64,000 nucleotides of DNA from Rhynchopus euleeides (GCA_963210315.1 OY723245.1:943910-1007909), one strand, 5' to 3'. Numbered from the stretch's first letter, positions 24,129 to 39,259 are shown. The notes: generated from the sequence alone by a model not told the origin. Program-made: numbers and translations.

Positions 24129-24484
24129 GCATGCCCTCGTGTCCCGACACGGCCCTGTGCCGGCGATGATGGTTCTGTGCGGCTTGCCCCTCAGCCAAAC
24201 CGCCTTGACAACCCCTTCGCAAAAGAAAACAACGGAACCGCCCCCATCCCATGCCAACAATCGTGGCTGGCGGCACAGTGAGGCAGGTGGGAAAGGGAGG
24301 AGAGTGGGATGGAAGAGGAGGGGTGTGGGGGGAGGGTAATGCTGTGCGTCGGTTCTTCGTTGCCGTTGGCCCCTGCACCCCCTCCCCAGGCAGAAATCTA
24401 GGAGAGCTCCGGGGTTGCTCCCGCTGGCATCATAGCCCAGGGGGGAGAGGCGCACGACGGGGGGGGGGGGGTTCTGCCATTCTG
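24129..24484. other. Spacer upstream of the PPR gene
   Basis: G-rich sequence including a 13-G run (24459 to 24471) just outside foldback element C. No gene seen. Confidence 0.5.
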
Positions 24485-26762
24485 CACGGTGGCCTGGTCA
24501 GACCCTGACCAGGTCAAAACCTGGTCAAATCTTGACCAGGTCATACCTGGTCATTGACCAGGTCATACCTGGTCATGACCATGTCATACCTGGTCATGAC
24601 CAGGTCATTTTCACCCATTTTAACCGGGGGGGGAACATGTTGAGTGGCCAAGCAGGGGGGACAATTCGCATATTCCGGACTCTCTCCGGCCGTTGTGGAA
24701 AGTATGAGTCAAAAGGGTTCAACCATACCCCGAGTCGAGAAAGAAGTCGAAGCTTGAATCATGTTGGGCACAAGGGGAAAATGGTCAAAATTGGCCCAAA
24801 ACTACCAATAAAATATGCTGCAGTGCAGGGGGGTGGCGGGGGAGGGGAGGGTGGGGTCGGCGACGAAACTTGATGATCAGCAGTTTTCTGCCTTCTTCCG
24901 CTTCTTCACATTCTTCTCCTTCTTCCTCCTCTTCTTCGGGATCTTCGTTGTCGTCGTCGGCTTCACAGGCCAGTGCTGCCTTGCGTAACACGCCGTCCTT
25001 CGCATCCTGGGTGTGGATCGGCGGCTGCTTGTCGCAGAGGCAAATACGGAAACCACGCGGTTTGTTGCAGGCAGCATCGCCAGTCAGTAACCAGCCATCG
25101 GAACACTTGCCGAGCGAATCGATCGGGCCGACAGGGGTTACTCGACTGCTACCGAGAGCCCTGAGACGGTGCCGAAACGAATCGAAGTTTTTCATCCATA
25201 CGGGACCCGCTGTCATGCACTTCCCGCACAACGATATGACATTGTATTGCAAGAGGGTACACGAAGATTCTTGCGGGGTCGTTGCCGAAACTGGCATAGT
25301 TTGCCAGCTCGAACACCATCAGGTCCCTCTCCCGGAAACAAGCAGATGTTGTCCTGGCCCGCGATTTCCTCTCCCCATTCTCCCTCTCGAACGCTTCGTC
25401 GGAGAGGTGGCAGTTCTGAGGATCCTGAGGGTCCTGAGGCATTCAAGGCAGGGCACTCCCTTCTCCATTCTTTTACACTCTTTGAAAAGTGTCACAATCA
25501 GATGTGGTCAACCGTTACGGCACTGCCGATGGGACTCTCGTCCTCTGGCACGCCCGCTGGTCGGGCTTCTTTGTCACCACCGCCTGCCTCATCACCGCGT
25601 TCACCAACTGGATGTCGATGGTCACGACACCCTGCCCCTGCGTTGCCTGTGGTGTTGCCCCCACCGCCACAATGAACGGATCCGGAATGTGAAACGTTCG
25701 GGCGTGCAGACCATTCGGAACCTCGCTCTTGTAGGGCAGGTCCCTCATGACCGTGACAGTCATGACCGATCCGTCGAGGACAGGTGGGTGCTCGTCGGGC
25801 ACGTCAGCTCCCGGACCCACCTCTACGATGATCCGGTAGAAGAGGACGTCTGCTATCGAATGCCTCCCGATCTGCGTGATGGGGGGGGGGGTTCGGGGTC
25901 AGTTGTTTTTCAGCTGCCTTCGAAGAAGTACTGCCCACCGCGCTTTGAGCGGTGGGCAGCCTCTTCATATCGGTTCCCAGCACCTCATCCGAGCACCCCG
26001 CTTCCGTCAGCACCTCGTACTCAGACGAGTTCTTGTCGGCGCTCGTGAGGCGCTTCATGCCGCCTCCGACGCGCGTTGCCAGAGACACGCATGGAGTAGA
26101 CTGCGGGCAGTGTCCTGGCCTTCTTCTTGTCGGCCTCTTCACTCCGTGTCAGCTTCCTGCCCCACTCCTTGTCAAAGTGGGTGGTGCGATGGCTTTTCAA
26201 ACAGCGCCGCGAGGCTGCTGTGAAACAGCTCGACGCCTTCTGCGTGGCCTGGGATGATGCAGACCTCCTCGACATTTTTTTGGGATACCACCAGGGGGAG
26301 GGACCCGGTGTGAGGCACTTGAGTGCGTCCAGGCGGGCAGGGAACCTGGGCAGGGGGCAGGGGGCCTCATTCCTTTTTGGTAATTTTGGGCCAAAGCTGC
26401 TGATCATCAAGTTTCGTCGCCGACCCCACCCTCCCCTCCCCCGCCACCCCCCTGCACTGCAGCATATTTTATTGGTAGTTTTGGGCCAATTTTGACCATT
26501 TTCCCCTTGTGCCCAACATGATTCAAGCTTCGACTTCTTTCTCGACTCGGGGTATGGTTGAACCCTTTTGACTCATACTTTCCACAACGGCCGGAGAGAG
26601 TCCGGAATATGCGAATTGTCCCCCCTGCTTGGCCACTCAACATGTTCCCCCCGGTTAAAATGGGTGAAAATGACCTGGTCATGACCAGGTCAGATTTGGT
26701 CATGACCTGGTCAGATTTGGACCTGGTCAAAACCTGGTCAGTCAGCTGACCAGGCCACCGTG
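24485..26762. mobile_element. Large foldback element C with palindromic subterminal arrays
   Basis: Inverted arms of about 370 to 400 bp (24485 to about 24883, and about 26397 to 26762) bracket a 1.5 kb interior. The outer ends read CACGGTGGCCTGGTCAG and the complement. Just inside each end is a cluster of the near-palindromic unit TGACCAGGTCA/ACCTGGTCAT (about eight on the left, fewer on the right), followed by unique arm sequence. I find no clear target-site duplication. The interior has several adjoining minus-strand open stretches with protein-like composition but no recognised transposase motif. It looks like a non-autonomous or cargo-bearing foldback DNA transposon; family unassigned. 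Confidence 0.85.
24785..25297 (-). CDS. Open frame inside foldback element C, unknown product
   Basis: A 170-codon frame beginning in the element interior and ending inside its left arm. The protein has paired cysteines (SLCGKCMTAG, FRICLCDKQP), a long acidic block (DDDNEDPEEEEEEGEECEEAEEG) and a basic end encoded by the arm. Three further minus-strand frames (25149-25442, 25515-25820, 25804-26142) adjoin it and may be exons of the same gene, but splice sites could not be fixed. No family recognised. It may be a captured host fragment or part of an unfamiliar transposon protein. Confidence 0.25.
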   Translation of the reverse strand: MPVSATTPQESSCTLLQYNVISLCGKCMTAGPVWMKNFDSFRHRLRALGSSRVTPVGPIDSLGKCSDGWLLTGDAACNKPRGFRICLCDKQPPIHTQDAKDGVLRKAALACEADDDNEDPEEEEEEGEECEEAEEGRKLLIIKFRRRPHPPLPRHPPALQHILLVVLGQF

Positions 26763-27351
26763 TGACTGTTTTGGCAGGCGCGGTTCGTTTTGCTTATTTG
26801 CCCTTTTACTTTGGTTCGTTCCCAACACACAACATGGTGTCACAGGCCACACCACCACCACCACCACCACCCGCCCCCCCGACAGCACAGACGGGACAAA
26901 AGAAGGCACACACGCCACACCACACAACAGCCAAGTGGGTTGCAAACTCTGGGCAGAGATGGCAGCCCTCTGGAAGAATAGTAGGCCACTTTGGGGTGGG
27001 GTTTTTTTGGGACGAGGCCATGTAATGCACACATCACAGATGAAACCAGGGCGTGAACATGGTGTCCCTCCGAACAGCCACACGCGTGGATCAATCTCGG
27101 GAAAGTGTGTAGAGCGCATCGAACAGTGTTTTCAACATTACCCTGCTCTTGAGTGCCATCTCTTTCTCTCTCTCTCCGCCACCTCACCACACAATAGTAG
27201 ACACCACACCAACACACACGTGAATGCAATATCTTGCAGCGGCAACAGGAGACCCCGTTGGTCAGCAGAAGAAGAGTCTTGCCTCTCTACCGTCAACATA
27301 AAACGACCTCTGCACCCCACCCATATGCACAATGCTATAATGGCCCTCTCC
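26763..27351. other. Spacer downstream of GT61
   Basis: No gene found. A (CCA)n-like block lies near 26845 to 26880 and there is TC-rich sequence near 27165. Part is presumably the GT61 3' untranslated region. Confidence 0.5.
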
Positions 27352-29394
27352 TCACAGCTCCTCGCTCATACGCGGGGGGAGGAGAGTGTTGAGAAGGCTG
27401 GACAGGTGCTCCATGTGTGCCAGGCTGACCTCAGGAGCGCCCATCCCGTTGGGGGAAGGCTCCAGCGGGTAGAGGTGGTGCTCCAGCCCGAGGTGTGCCG
27501 AGAGGTGCACGAAGTCATGCGAGTAGGGCGTATCAAACCCGAACTCCACCACGACGGTGCCCGGCTGGCAGAACACCGTGTTCCCCAGGGCACCGCCGTG
27601 GACACCAACCACCATGCGGGCGCGCATGAATGCCTTCACCGCCTCCTCTGCGTCCAACCCGCTGGAGATACGCAGCACCTTATAACCTGCTGCCTCTGCC
27701 ACAGCCTGCACCGATTCGAAAACCGCATTGTCCTGCTTGAGCTTGCGCATCTTGGTGTCCTTCCTGCTGAGATAGATGACGGTGTCCCTCTCCGGGGTGC
27801 TGCCCTTCGACAGCACCTCCCTCAGGTGGACGAGGGCCGAGCGCGGGGGTGTCGTGCGGGTCACCATGTCGTCCCTCCGCCACGTCGGCACGAAGAGGCT
27901 CTCCACCTGCACCTCTGCGGCGTGCTCGCGGTATGTCTTCGCCATCTTGCGCCCCTTCGGGGTGACGAGCTTCAGGAACTTCTCGATAAACCGGTTCTTC
28001 GATGAGTCCTGAGGGATGATGATGACGGTGTCCTGCAGATTCGGGTCTTCCAGGGCAGCAACCACCCTCGGCAGCACCTCCACGACGAAGTGGTAGAAAG
28101 AGGCGCCGGCGAACTGTGCGGTTGACACAGCCCTGCGCAGCTTGGTGCCCAGGGGCTTGGGGGGAATGACGACGTCAGGCCGGCCCGACTGATCCAAGAC
28201 AGGGTTGTCACCGTAGACGTCGACGGAGGGGAGGTTCATCGCCAGGTTGACACGGGGCATCTGGGAGGGAGCGTAGACAAGGCAGTCGCATCCCTTCTTG
28301 CTGGACTCGACCCAGTCGTCGAGCCATGTGGCGTCGATGTCACCCTTGGTGAGCTGATCGGCGTATTTCTTGAGGATTGCGTCGCGCAGCACCTCCGGGC
28401 TGGTGGAGAACTGCCCGACGATCATCTTGACGTGCTTCAGCTGCCCCTCCAGGCCCAGCGCGGTGTACATCGCTGTGAGCTTCGCTCCAATCTTCTCCTC
28501 GCTCCACCTGCCCTCGCAGACGTCGCGCGTCACGACAGCGTCCTTCCCACGGAGGTATCCATCGCGCACCTCTGAGATGTACACCTCGCTCGATTCATAC
28601 TTCGTCTCGACGAGGTTCGCCTCCAGCTTGCCGTCGCGCGCGGTGTAAGCGGTGTAGGAGGACTCAAACGATTCGGTGGGAGGGAGGGCGTCGCTGTCGC
28701 CATAGGGGAACTCGACCAGGGAGGGGCGGTCAGCCGCGCAGGGGAGCTTGGTGTGGATGCGCTTCGCCTCAAGGTGGCCGCGCACTGCCTCCGAGGCTGC
28801 CTTGGTGAAGTCGGGGGCAACACCCTCAGCGTGTGCGGTGCGATCAGGCGAGTCGGAGTTGGAGAGCATGATCCTGACGGTCGCACGGTCGTACAGGATC
28901 TGCGGCAGGGGGCGGAGCTGCAGCTGCTGGTTGATGAGGGCCAGGCCCTCGGTGAGGTTGCCCTGGCCCTGCTGGTACACCTCGTCCTTCTGCATGCTGA
29001 CCTTGCCGTAGTGGCACAGCGCCAGCTTCCCGGCGATGAACCTGTCGATGTGGGGCATCTCCTTCCGCACCACATCCGTCACCTTCGACGCAGCGATGGG
29101 CCACACCTCGGCAGACTCGTCCAGCTGGTTGGTGTTGAGCAGCGCTGTGCCGTAGGTGAGGTATGCCTGCAGCTCTTCCGGCTCCTTCTCCACAGCCTTC
29201 GCGTAGGTGTCCTTCAGCTTCCGGAGGGATGTGCGGGCCTGCACCTTCTTCCCCTTGTTGAAGTTGCTGGCTGCGTCCTGTGCGTGCCGGATCATCGTGT
29301 CACACAGCACATCGTATGTGTGTGGCTTGTTCTTCCCCAACCCAGCTTGCGCCACGGCAGCGCAGAGAAGCACAAACGATGCGACGCGGGACAT
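27352..29394 (-). CDS. Glycosyltransferase family 61 protein with TPR-like N-terminal region
   Basis: Probably transfers a sugar (xylose, arabinose or GlcNAc in characterised relatives) to a glycan or protein in the secretory pathway. ATG at 29394 gives 680 residues starting with the signal sequence MSRVASFVLLCAAVAQAG; an in-frame ATG 75 bp upstream would bury the signal. Residues 30 to about 190 form TPR-like helix pairs (EPEELQAYLTYGTALLNTNQ, LTEGLALINQQLQLRPLPQ). The C-terminal half carries GT61 hallmarks: FYHFVVEVLPRVVAAL near 430 and VVGVHGGALGNTVFCQPGT near 595. Sugar donor and acceptor cannot be told from sequence. No transmembrane anchor other than the signal and no KDEL-type end (it ends RMSEEL). 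Intronless. Confidence 0.9.
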   Translation of the reverse strand: MSRVASFVLLCAAVAQAGLGKNKPHTYDVLCDTMIRHAQDAASNFNKGKKVQARTSLRKLKDTYAKAVEKEPEELQAYLTYGTALLNTNQLDESAEVWPIAASKVTDVVRKEMPHIDRFIAGKLALCHYGKVSMQKDEVYQQGQGNLTEGLALINQQLQLRPLPQILYDRATVRIMLSNSDSPDRTAHAEGVAPDFTKAASEAVRGHLEAKRIHTKLPCAADRPSLVEFPYGDSDALPPTESFESSYTAYTARDGKLEANLVETKYESSEVYISEVRDGYLRGKDAVVTRDVCEGRWSEEKIGAKLTAMYTALGLEGQLKHVKMIVGQFSTSPEVLRDAILKKYADQLTKGDIDATWLDDWVESSKKGCDCLVYAPSQMPRVNLAMNLPSVDVYGDNPVLDQSGRPDVVIPPKPLGTKLRRAVSTAQFAGASFYHFVVEVLPRVVAALEDPNLQDTVIIIPQDSSKNRFIEKFLKLVTPKGRKMAKTYREHAAEVQVESLFVPTWRRDDMVTRTTPPRSALVHLREVLSKGSTPERDTVIYLSRKDTKMRKLKQDNAVFESVQAVAEAAGYKVLRISSGLDAEEAVKAFMRARMVVGVHGGALGNTVFCQPGTVVVEFGFDTPYSHDFVHLSAHLGLEHHLYPLEPSPNGMGAPEVSLAHMEHLSSLLNTLLPPRMSEEL

Positions 29395-30422
29395 TGTACC
29401 CCGCGTGTCGGCGTCTGCAAGGGGGTGTGTGGATGTATTGGCAATTCGAATGGGATCTGTGAGGTTCAATCAATGCAGTTTAGGTTGTGCGAATCTCTTG
29501 TCGTGAGGTAGTGTCAGGAACGTCTGCAAAGTGAGGGAGGGAGGGGTCAGGCCATCGTTTCCTACAATCCAGCTTCGTGTTGGTCTTGGTCTGGTTCTTG
29601 AAATGGGGGGGACACGCGTCTCAGCAAAAATAGGGGGGCGCGGTGATGCAACAGCAAGTCCCGGTGTGGCGAAAAATGCGGCGAGCGGAAACAGGGGGCT
29701 TTTGCATTCAACGCGCCCTTTTTTGCTGGGGTTGCGCGCGGCAAAAAACAACAAAACATAATAAAAAATCAGGGGGGCGTCAAAAAACACAGGCACATGT
29801 TTCAGCGCAAGTAGTTTTTTTTGTTGCTGTTTTTAGAAAACTCACCCAGCACCCAAAAGTACCGACGCGAAAACCCTTGGCGTGGGTTCGCATTGCTCTG
29901 CTTGTTTGTTGCTTTCGTTTTCAGCCTCACCCCAGATTTTAGGTACAAATCTGGGCTATTTTTTTTTTTGAGGTTGGGGTTTTTTGCTCGTTTCTTAGAA
30001 ACAAGCATACATTCACAAAGCGGGTTCTACCTAAAAACAAAGTGGGATGCAGGCTCAGTGACTGAATGAGGTGATGAAGCAGAATGACAGTCTGCAGACG
30101 GATCGTGTGGGCTGGGGCTCTAAAAGAATCGCGGGAAAGGGGCCGAAACAAGCACTGATGGTCTGCAAACGCAGTTGTCAGAATACTTGGTTCGTGACAC
30201 CCTCAAGACCCCACGCCCTCCAGAGATTCGCCGTATCCACGTCGCCGATGCTGCATCCTACCACTCTTGGATGCTTCAGAAAAACAGATCCGCAGCCACT
30301 GGTGGCATCCATCCCAGGGGGACAGCGCAAGAAGGCATCGCCAGGGGGCTGTGTCTGCTTGCGACAATCAAAACAAAAAGACATGCGGTGTTGGTCTCAC
30401 TGTGCTAGGAGCGGGTTGGAGC
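29395..30422. other. Spacer with an AT-rich island
   Basis: Between GT61 and beta-tubulin. From about 29730 to 30050 the sequence is markedly richer in A and T than the rest of the window, with T runs and a small hairpin (CCCAGATTT...AAATCTGGG near 29933 to 29960). No open frame with recognisable content. Part of it is the tubulin 3' untranslated region. Confidence 0.55.
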
Positions 30423-34920
<4,498 letters not shown>

Positions 34921-36096
34921 CTACCGCCACCCAGCCACCCGTCCTACGCCGGGCGACGTGATGCGGTTGGGAGGCGACCCATAACCAGGGAAGCGGGGTA
35001 TGGCCGGACGTGCCCCCACAAGGGATCCCCCACGCGACCTGGGGGTGACGCGGTAGTTGCCGGGTGTGCCGAACTCACGCGACGGGCTCATCTCTTTATA
35101 CATGCGTGTGGTGCGCTGCGAGGGGAAGCTCTCGAGGAACCGCGTGTTGGCCTTCAGCTCCTGCGACAGCTTGTCGACTAGCTCACCAGCCTTATTGCGA
35201 GTATACTCAGTTGTGTTGGACACTGACACGGCTTTAATGGTCGGAGTCTGTGGCGAAGGTGACGTGGGCCGCGTGGGGATGGGCGGGGGTTCTGTCGGCA
35301 GCGGCGGGACGTACGACGTCTGCGGTGAGGGCGGCTCCATCTGGTGGAAGGGCAGCTTGGGGTAGGTATGCGCCGACATGACGTGCGCCTCCGACAGCGA
35401 GAGGGAGTGGCGCAGCTCCTCGATCTGCGTCTTGGCGTCCAGCAGCTCCATCAGCTGTCCGTCCTTCTGCTTCTGAACCATCTCACGCAGGCGCTGCACC
35501 TCATGGTGGTGTGAGTCACGCAGGCGGCGCACTACCTCCTCATGCTGCATGCGCATCACAACACCCTCCTCCGTGCCGAGGGTGGCAGGGCGGCAGTTGA
35601 CGTTCACGCTGATGGGTTGCCCCTCCTCCAGCTCGTACATGCAGACGAGGTTGGCAGGGTCACGCGCGCTGAAGATGCACGGGATAATGCGCACATAATC
35701 CAGAGGTGTCGTGGCGTTGAGCAGGTCGTCAAACTTCGTCATCGGCCCCGACAGAGGCCTCAGATGCTCCTCAAACAGCCCCACCTCCTCGATGGTGGAT
35801 ATCAAGCTGCACCGGTTGACCTGCTTGTCCAGGTCCCCTGCAAAGGTCTCCTTGTCGACCAGCACTATCAGACGCCGCTGCTTCTTGGCATGATCCCGCC
35901 CCTCCTCCACCTGGAAGAAGTGCAGGGCTGCCGCATTCGTCGTGTACTGCCCGCTCGTCAGATACTGCACCTTCAGGTTAACCCGAGGGCCAAGGCGGAG
36001 GGACGGCCTACCGGATCCCTGGCCCAGAGGCGGGACCCCTTTGAAGGAATCGGGCTGCAGCAGCGTCACGCCACTCAGGCTTAACGCGTCCGCCAT
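34921..36096 (-). CDS. Conserved-looking protein of unknown function with central coiled coil
   Basis: ATG at 36096 gives 391 residues starting MADALSLSGVTLLQPDSFKG; the frame stays open upstream but with proline-rich sequence that looks untranslated. Residues about 30 to 175 form a folded-looking alpha/beta region (VNLKVQYLTSGQYTTNAAAL, RRLIVLVDKETFAGDL, DYVRIIPCIFSARDPANLV). About 185 to 245 is a coiled coil (EEVVRRLRDSHHHEVQRLRE, LMELLDAKTQIEELRHSL). The rest is Pro/Ser/Thr-rich with a Gly/Arg-rich end (RGGSLVGARPAIPRFPGYGS). A globular head plus coiled coil recalls centriolar or axonemal scaffold proteins, but I do not recognise the head domain. Intronless. Confidence 0.75.
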   Translation of the reverse strand: MADALSLSGVTLLQPDSFKGVPPLGQGSGRPSLRLGPRVNLKVQYLTSGQYTTNAAALHFFQVEEGRDHAKKQRRLIVLVDKETFAGDLDKQVNRCSLISTIEEVGLFEEHLRPLSGPMTKFDDLLNATTPLDYVRIIPCIFSARDPANLVCMYELEEGQPISVNVNCRPATLGTEEGVVMRMQHEEVVRRLRDSHHHEVQRLREMVQKQKDGQLMELLDAKTQIEELRHSLSLSEAHVMSAHTYPKLPFHQMEPPSPQTSYVPPLPTEPPPIPTRPTSPSPQTPTIKAVSVSNTTEYTRNKAGELVDKLSQELKANTRFLESFPSQRTTRMYKEMSPSREFGTPGNYRVTPRSRGGSLVGARPAIPRFPGYGSPPNRITSPGVGRVAGWR

Positions 36097-36740
36097 ACGG
36101 CGGGACCTTATCGGCCCACCCGGTGCCTGCTGGGATGGCGTGGAGGTGGTGCATCGGCGTAAGCATGGCTGGTGCCAGGGTGGGCGGTGACAACCGGCAA
36201 TGTGGGGGAGGGTGGGGGTGGTGGGGAGCGAGGGCGAGTGGCATGCGGTTGGTTTACCCTTATTGGGGCTCGTCGATAAAGCTCCCATGCCCCCCCCCCT
36301 CCAAAACAAAGACCAGAGCTCTCACTCGGTGGGAAAGGCAGTATTTTTTTCAAATATTCGCCCCGATCCGGGCGTCTACGCTTTAGAGAATACCGTTAAA
36401 CGGTCGCAGATATGCTGAGGCAAAGAACACCGGGCAGAGAGAGAAAGGGGGGGGGGGGATTCAGCATGCCGATTGGATGCGGACATCTCTGTGTGGAGAG
36501 GCAATATGAATAAGAAAACTCTACGGGGGGGGGGGGGGGGGGGGAGGGCAAGACGTGATCGGGAACAAGGGATGTGGGTGGCATCGACACCCGAACCAAC
36601 CGGGCAATGCAAACACACACCCCACACGGGAACGGTTGCTGCTGCAGCACCATGCGAGAGCCCCACCCACCCCCCTGCTCTTGAGGCGTCATCACCACCA
36701 CCACACTTTTCCGAGGCACTTCACTCCCTGTCCGACATCT
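36097..36740. other. Spacer between the coiled-coil gene and the SET gene
   Basis: Contains G runs at 36447 to 36458 (12) and 36525 to 36544 (20). No gene seen. Confidence 0.5.
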
Positions 36741-37847
36741 CTACTCTTCCTGCACCTGCTTTGCCTCACCCGCGCTGTCTTTCCGGTCATCCTTCTTCTG
36801 CTTCAGCCCCGATAAGAGCTGTCTGAATAGGATCAGCTTCACAGCCTCTGCGGCACACTTCTCACAGGTGCATGTGATACGCCAGTGCGACGAGAGCTTG
36901 GCCTGCCTGTCCTTTATAGTGTTGGTAGGATTGACATAGGCCATCAGCACCTGCTCGCCTGGCGGGATATCCCTCACTGCGACAAAGTGGAGCATCCCGT
37001 TGTAGAAGACACGGTGCCCATTCGGCACGCAAGAGTGGTTGACAAACGCCTGCAAGGCGAAGAGTCCAGACGCCTTCATGGCGGAACGCTGTGCAGCATC
37101 GGCTGACGCCGCTTCCTCCTCACCCCCGACCTTCAGCCACAGGTCGAGCTCGACTGCATTCGCCTTCATCTTGCTGAGCATCACGAGATACGCCTCGAAG
37201 GTAACTAATCCCTCTGCAGCAACACCGGGTTTGACACACGCCATGAAGGCCTCAAACACCTCCACCTCCACCTTCCTCTGGGCAGGCTCTGCGCTCACCT
37301 CATGTGGGAGGGCCACCAACGCACTGACATGCCCCGCCACACGTGGGTCCGGCGACATGGCGGAGGCACACAGCAGCTTGAGGGCCAGCACGCGCTGGTT
37401 TGCAGACTTCTCCCCCACAAGCTCTATGAGGTGGGAGAGGAAGGAACGGTACTCCCCACTGCAGCATACGGAGTGGTATTTTGTAGAGGCCTCCTCCAGG
37501 CAGGCTGTGCTGCAGTACCACTCGCAGCCGTGCTCGCAGGAGATGCCTTCGGGGTAGGCCGATGTCTGTTCGAAGCTGAGCAGGGCACCCTCACAGCCAG
37601 GCGGAATGGCAGGCAATGGCACAACCGCACTCCCGTGAGCCCGTGTCGGCATGCAGCAGTTCCCACAGGCCACCCCTTCCGGGGACCTGCAGCTGCCGAC
37701 CACGACAGGGCGCTCCTTCCACAGAACCTCCCCCTTGCGTGCCTCCCCGCCTTCACGGATGTGCACGCCTTTGCCCCAGTCACCGCGGACTACCTCCACA
37801 GGTGTTCCACCGGTGATGGAGGCTTCGAAGTCATATGTGCTGCCCAT
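36741..37847 (-). CDS. SET-domain protein with Cys-rich (MYND-like) insert, SMYD type
   Basis: Probable protein lysine methyltransferase using S-adenosylmethionine. ATG at 37847 gives 368 residues (MGSTYDFEASITGG...). The split SET fold is seen as KGVHIREGGEARKGEVLWKE near 25 to 45, a cysteine-rich insert between about 55 and 130 (CGNCC, CEHGCEWYCSTACLEEA), and the C-terminal SET core NHSCVPNG near 268 with VAVRDIPPGEQVLMAYV, followed by the post-SET-like cysteines WRITCTCEKCA. The NHSC and GEQ...Y motifs that form the cofactor and substrate pocket are intact. The layout matches SMYD proteins, most like SMYD5 or unassigned protist forms. Acidic and Lys-rich C-terminal tail. Intronless. A short dispersed repeat lies just upstream of the ATG (about 37918 to 37968). 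Confidence 0.88.
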   Translation of the reverse strand: MGSTYDFEASITGGTPVEVVRGDWGKGVHIREGGEARKGEVLWKERPVVVGSCRSPEGVACGNCCMPTRAHGSAVVPLPAIPPGCEGALLSFEQTSAYPEGISCEHGCEWYCSTACLEEASTKYHSVCCSGEYRSFLSHLIELVGEKSANQRVLALKLLCASAMSPDPRVAGHVSALVALPHEVSAEPAQRKVEVEVFEAFMACVKPGVAAEGLVTFEAYLVMLSKMKANAVELDLWLKVGGEEEAASADAAQRSAMKASGLFALQAFVNHSCVPNGHRVFYNGMLHFVAVRDIPPGEQVLMAYVNPTNTIKDRQAKLSSHWRITCTCEKCAAEAVKLILFRQLLSGLKQKKDDRKDSAGEAKQVQEE

Positions 37848-37917
37848 CGCCCCGACCCGATCCCTGCAGCCTTGGTGGATGGGTGATGGAGGGGCTATGG
37901 AGTGATGTAGGGCAGGG

Positions 37918-37968
37918 GGTGTAGTGAAATAGAAGCAGAAGGGGGCACAAGAATGATCACCCTTCATT
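37918..37968. repeat. Short dispersed repeat (second copy in a CFAP69 intron)
   Basis: About 50 bp beginning tagtgaaatagaagcag and ending cacccttcatta. It matches 16689 to 16740 with few differences and the same orientation. On the minus strand both copies can be read as the same short peptide (MKG..SCAP..FYFTTP). It lies 5' of the SET gene here. Confidence 0.6.
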
Positions 37969-38698
37969 AGGGCGGGGCGGGTGGAGAGGGCAATATGAGG
38001 GGGGGGGGGTAGTGAAGTAAGAAGCAAAAAAGATGTTGTGGCACCGGGGGGGTGGGTGGGTGGGTGGGTGGGGAGGGGTGGAGGGGGTAACCTGCGTCTC
38101 TGTCGGGTTGTCGTGACATGTCTCGCCTCACCTTGGCAGGGGGTGGGGTGGGGTGGGGGGTGCGTTTCGTTAGAAGAAAAGGAAGAAACCACAGGGCAAC
38201 AATACAGACACCTGCTGCGCATTTTTCTTACAGCAGCTGCAGAACGCACTCATGACACCCACCGCACAGACACATGCTGTCCTGCCTCCGTTTTTCCCCC
38301 CCACTGTTTTGACAACGTATTGCAGCACGGCCTGTCTGAACACCTGTGGTTGCTATTTTGTACAGCAGTGCTGCCACACCCACCCCCCCCCCCCACCCCC
38401 TGGTTGTTACTAAGACTTTTTCTGTTCTGAGATGTACAGCAGGTCGTCGAGAGAAACGATCGACAAAGAAAGATCGAGCGAGACGGCTGGGCCGAGCCGG
38501 GTGGGCATTCTCTAATGGGGTGGGATCGAGGTGGTGGGGTGGTCTGGGATAGAGGGATGAATCGCCGTGCCCTGCTCTGCTTTAGATTAAACCAGCCGGT
38601 GGGTGGGGTGTGTTGTGTATTGTGCGCCCCAGCCTCTCCCCCTCCCTCGGACAAGCGGAGGGTCGCATTAGAGCTCGCGCGGTGCAACCTGTAAAGGG

Positions 38699-38780
38699 CC
38701 TTCGCTCAGAAGTGAAGAAAAGTGATGTGCCTCGCAAAAGGGGAGACGATCTCACACATGTTGTTTGACACAGAGCGAAG
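38699..38780. repeat. Short inverted-repeat element, CCTTCGCTC family
   Basis: About 82 bp bounded by CCTTCGCTCAG on the left and TTGACACAGAGCGAAG on the right. The same ends occur at 57696 to 57827, and the left end alone recurs at 45131 as a 19-base exact match to this copy (counting GGG before it). It is small and non-coding, so MITE-like; no clear target duplication. Confidence 0.5.
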
Positions 38781-39259
38781 ACCCCTTGTAGAGCAACACT
38801 GAAGAAACCCCCTCTGGGGGGTGGTTGGACTCTCGCAGGTGTGTAACCCCGCACACCCGCTGGTTCCAAGTGTTCAAAAACCTCCAGGTTTGGGGCCTTC
38901 AAACATCAAAACCTTGCAGTATGCAAGCAGGGAGAACGCAGGGGAGAAAGTACCTTGGGCTTGGTCTGTTTGATCGCGATACCAGGTTGCGGTGCTGGCG
39001 ATCGATGCAAATGAGGTTCCCCTCTCCCCCCCCCCCATCCACACGTTAACCTGTTTTAGTTGAGTGTAAGTTGCACCGAGCGAACTCCGGAATGGCACCC
39101 TCCGATTTTACTTTTAAAAAAAACTACCGGCGCAGCATCCCTTGCTCGGAGGGCGCAGTGCCGGCAACCCATGGCTCCCCCCCCACCCCCCCCCCCCAAT
39201 CCCTCCTATTCTGCAAAAAATCATACACAAAACCCACCATACCCCCCCCCTCCCCCCTT

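Larger units (their letters stand above)
37848..39259. other. Spacer between SET gene and the large coiled-coil gene
   Basis: No gene found. It holds an 11-G run (37999 to 38009), G/T simple sequence, a short inverted-repeat element (38699 to 38780, listed separately) and C runs near 39160 to 39260 close to the stop of the next gene. Confidence 0.5.

Noticed and set aside
24494-24610. Regularly spaced short repeats resembling a CRISPR-like array
   Set aside because: The units are palindromic pieces of the foldback arm, unevenly spaced and mirrored at the other end; the genome is nuclear eukaryotic.
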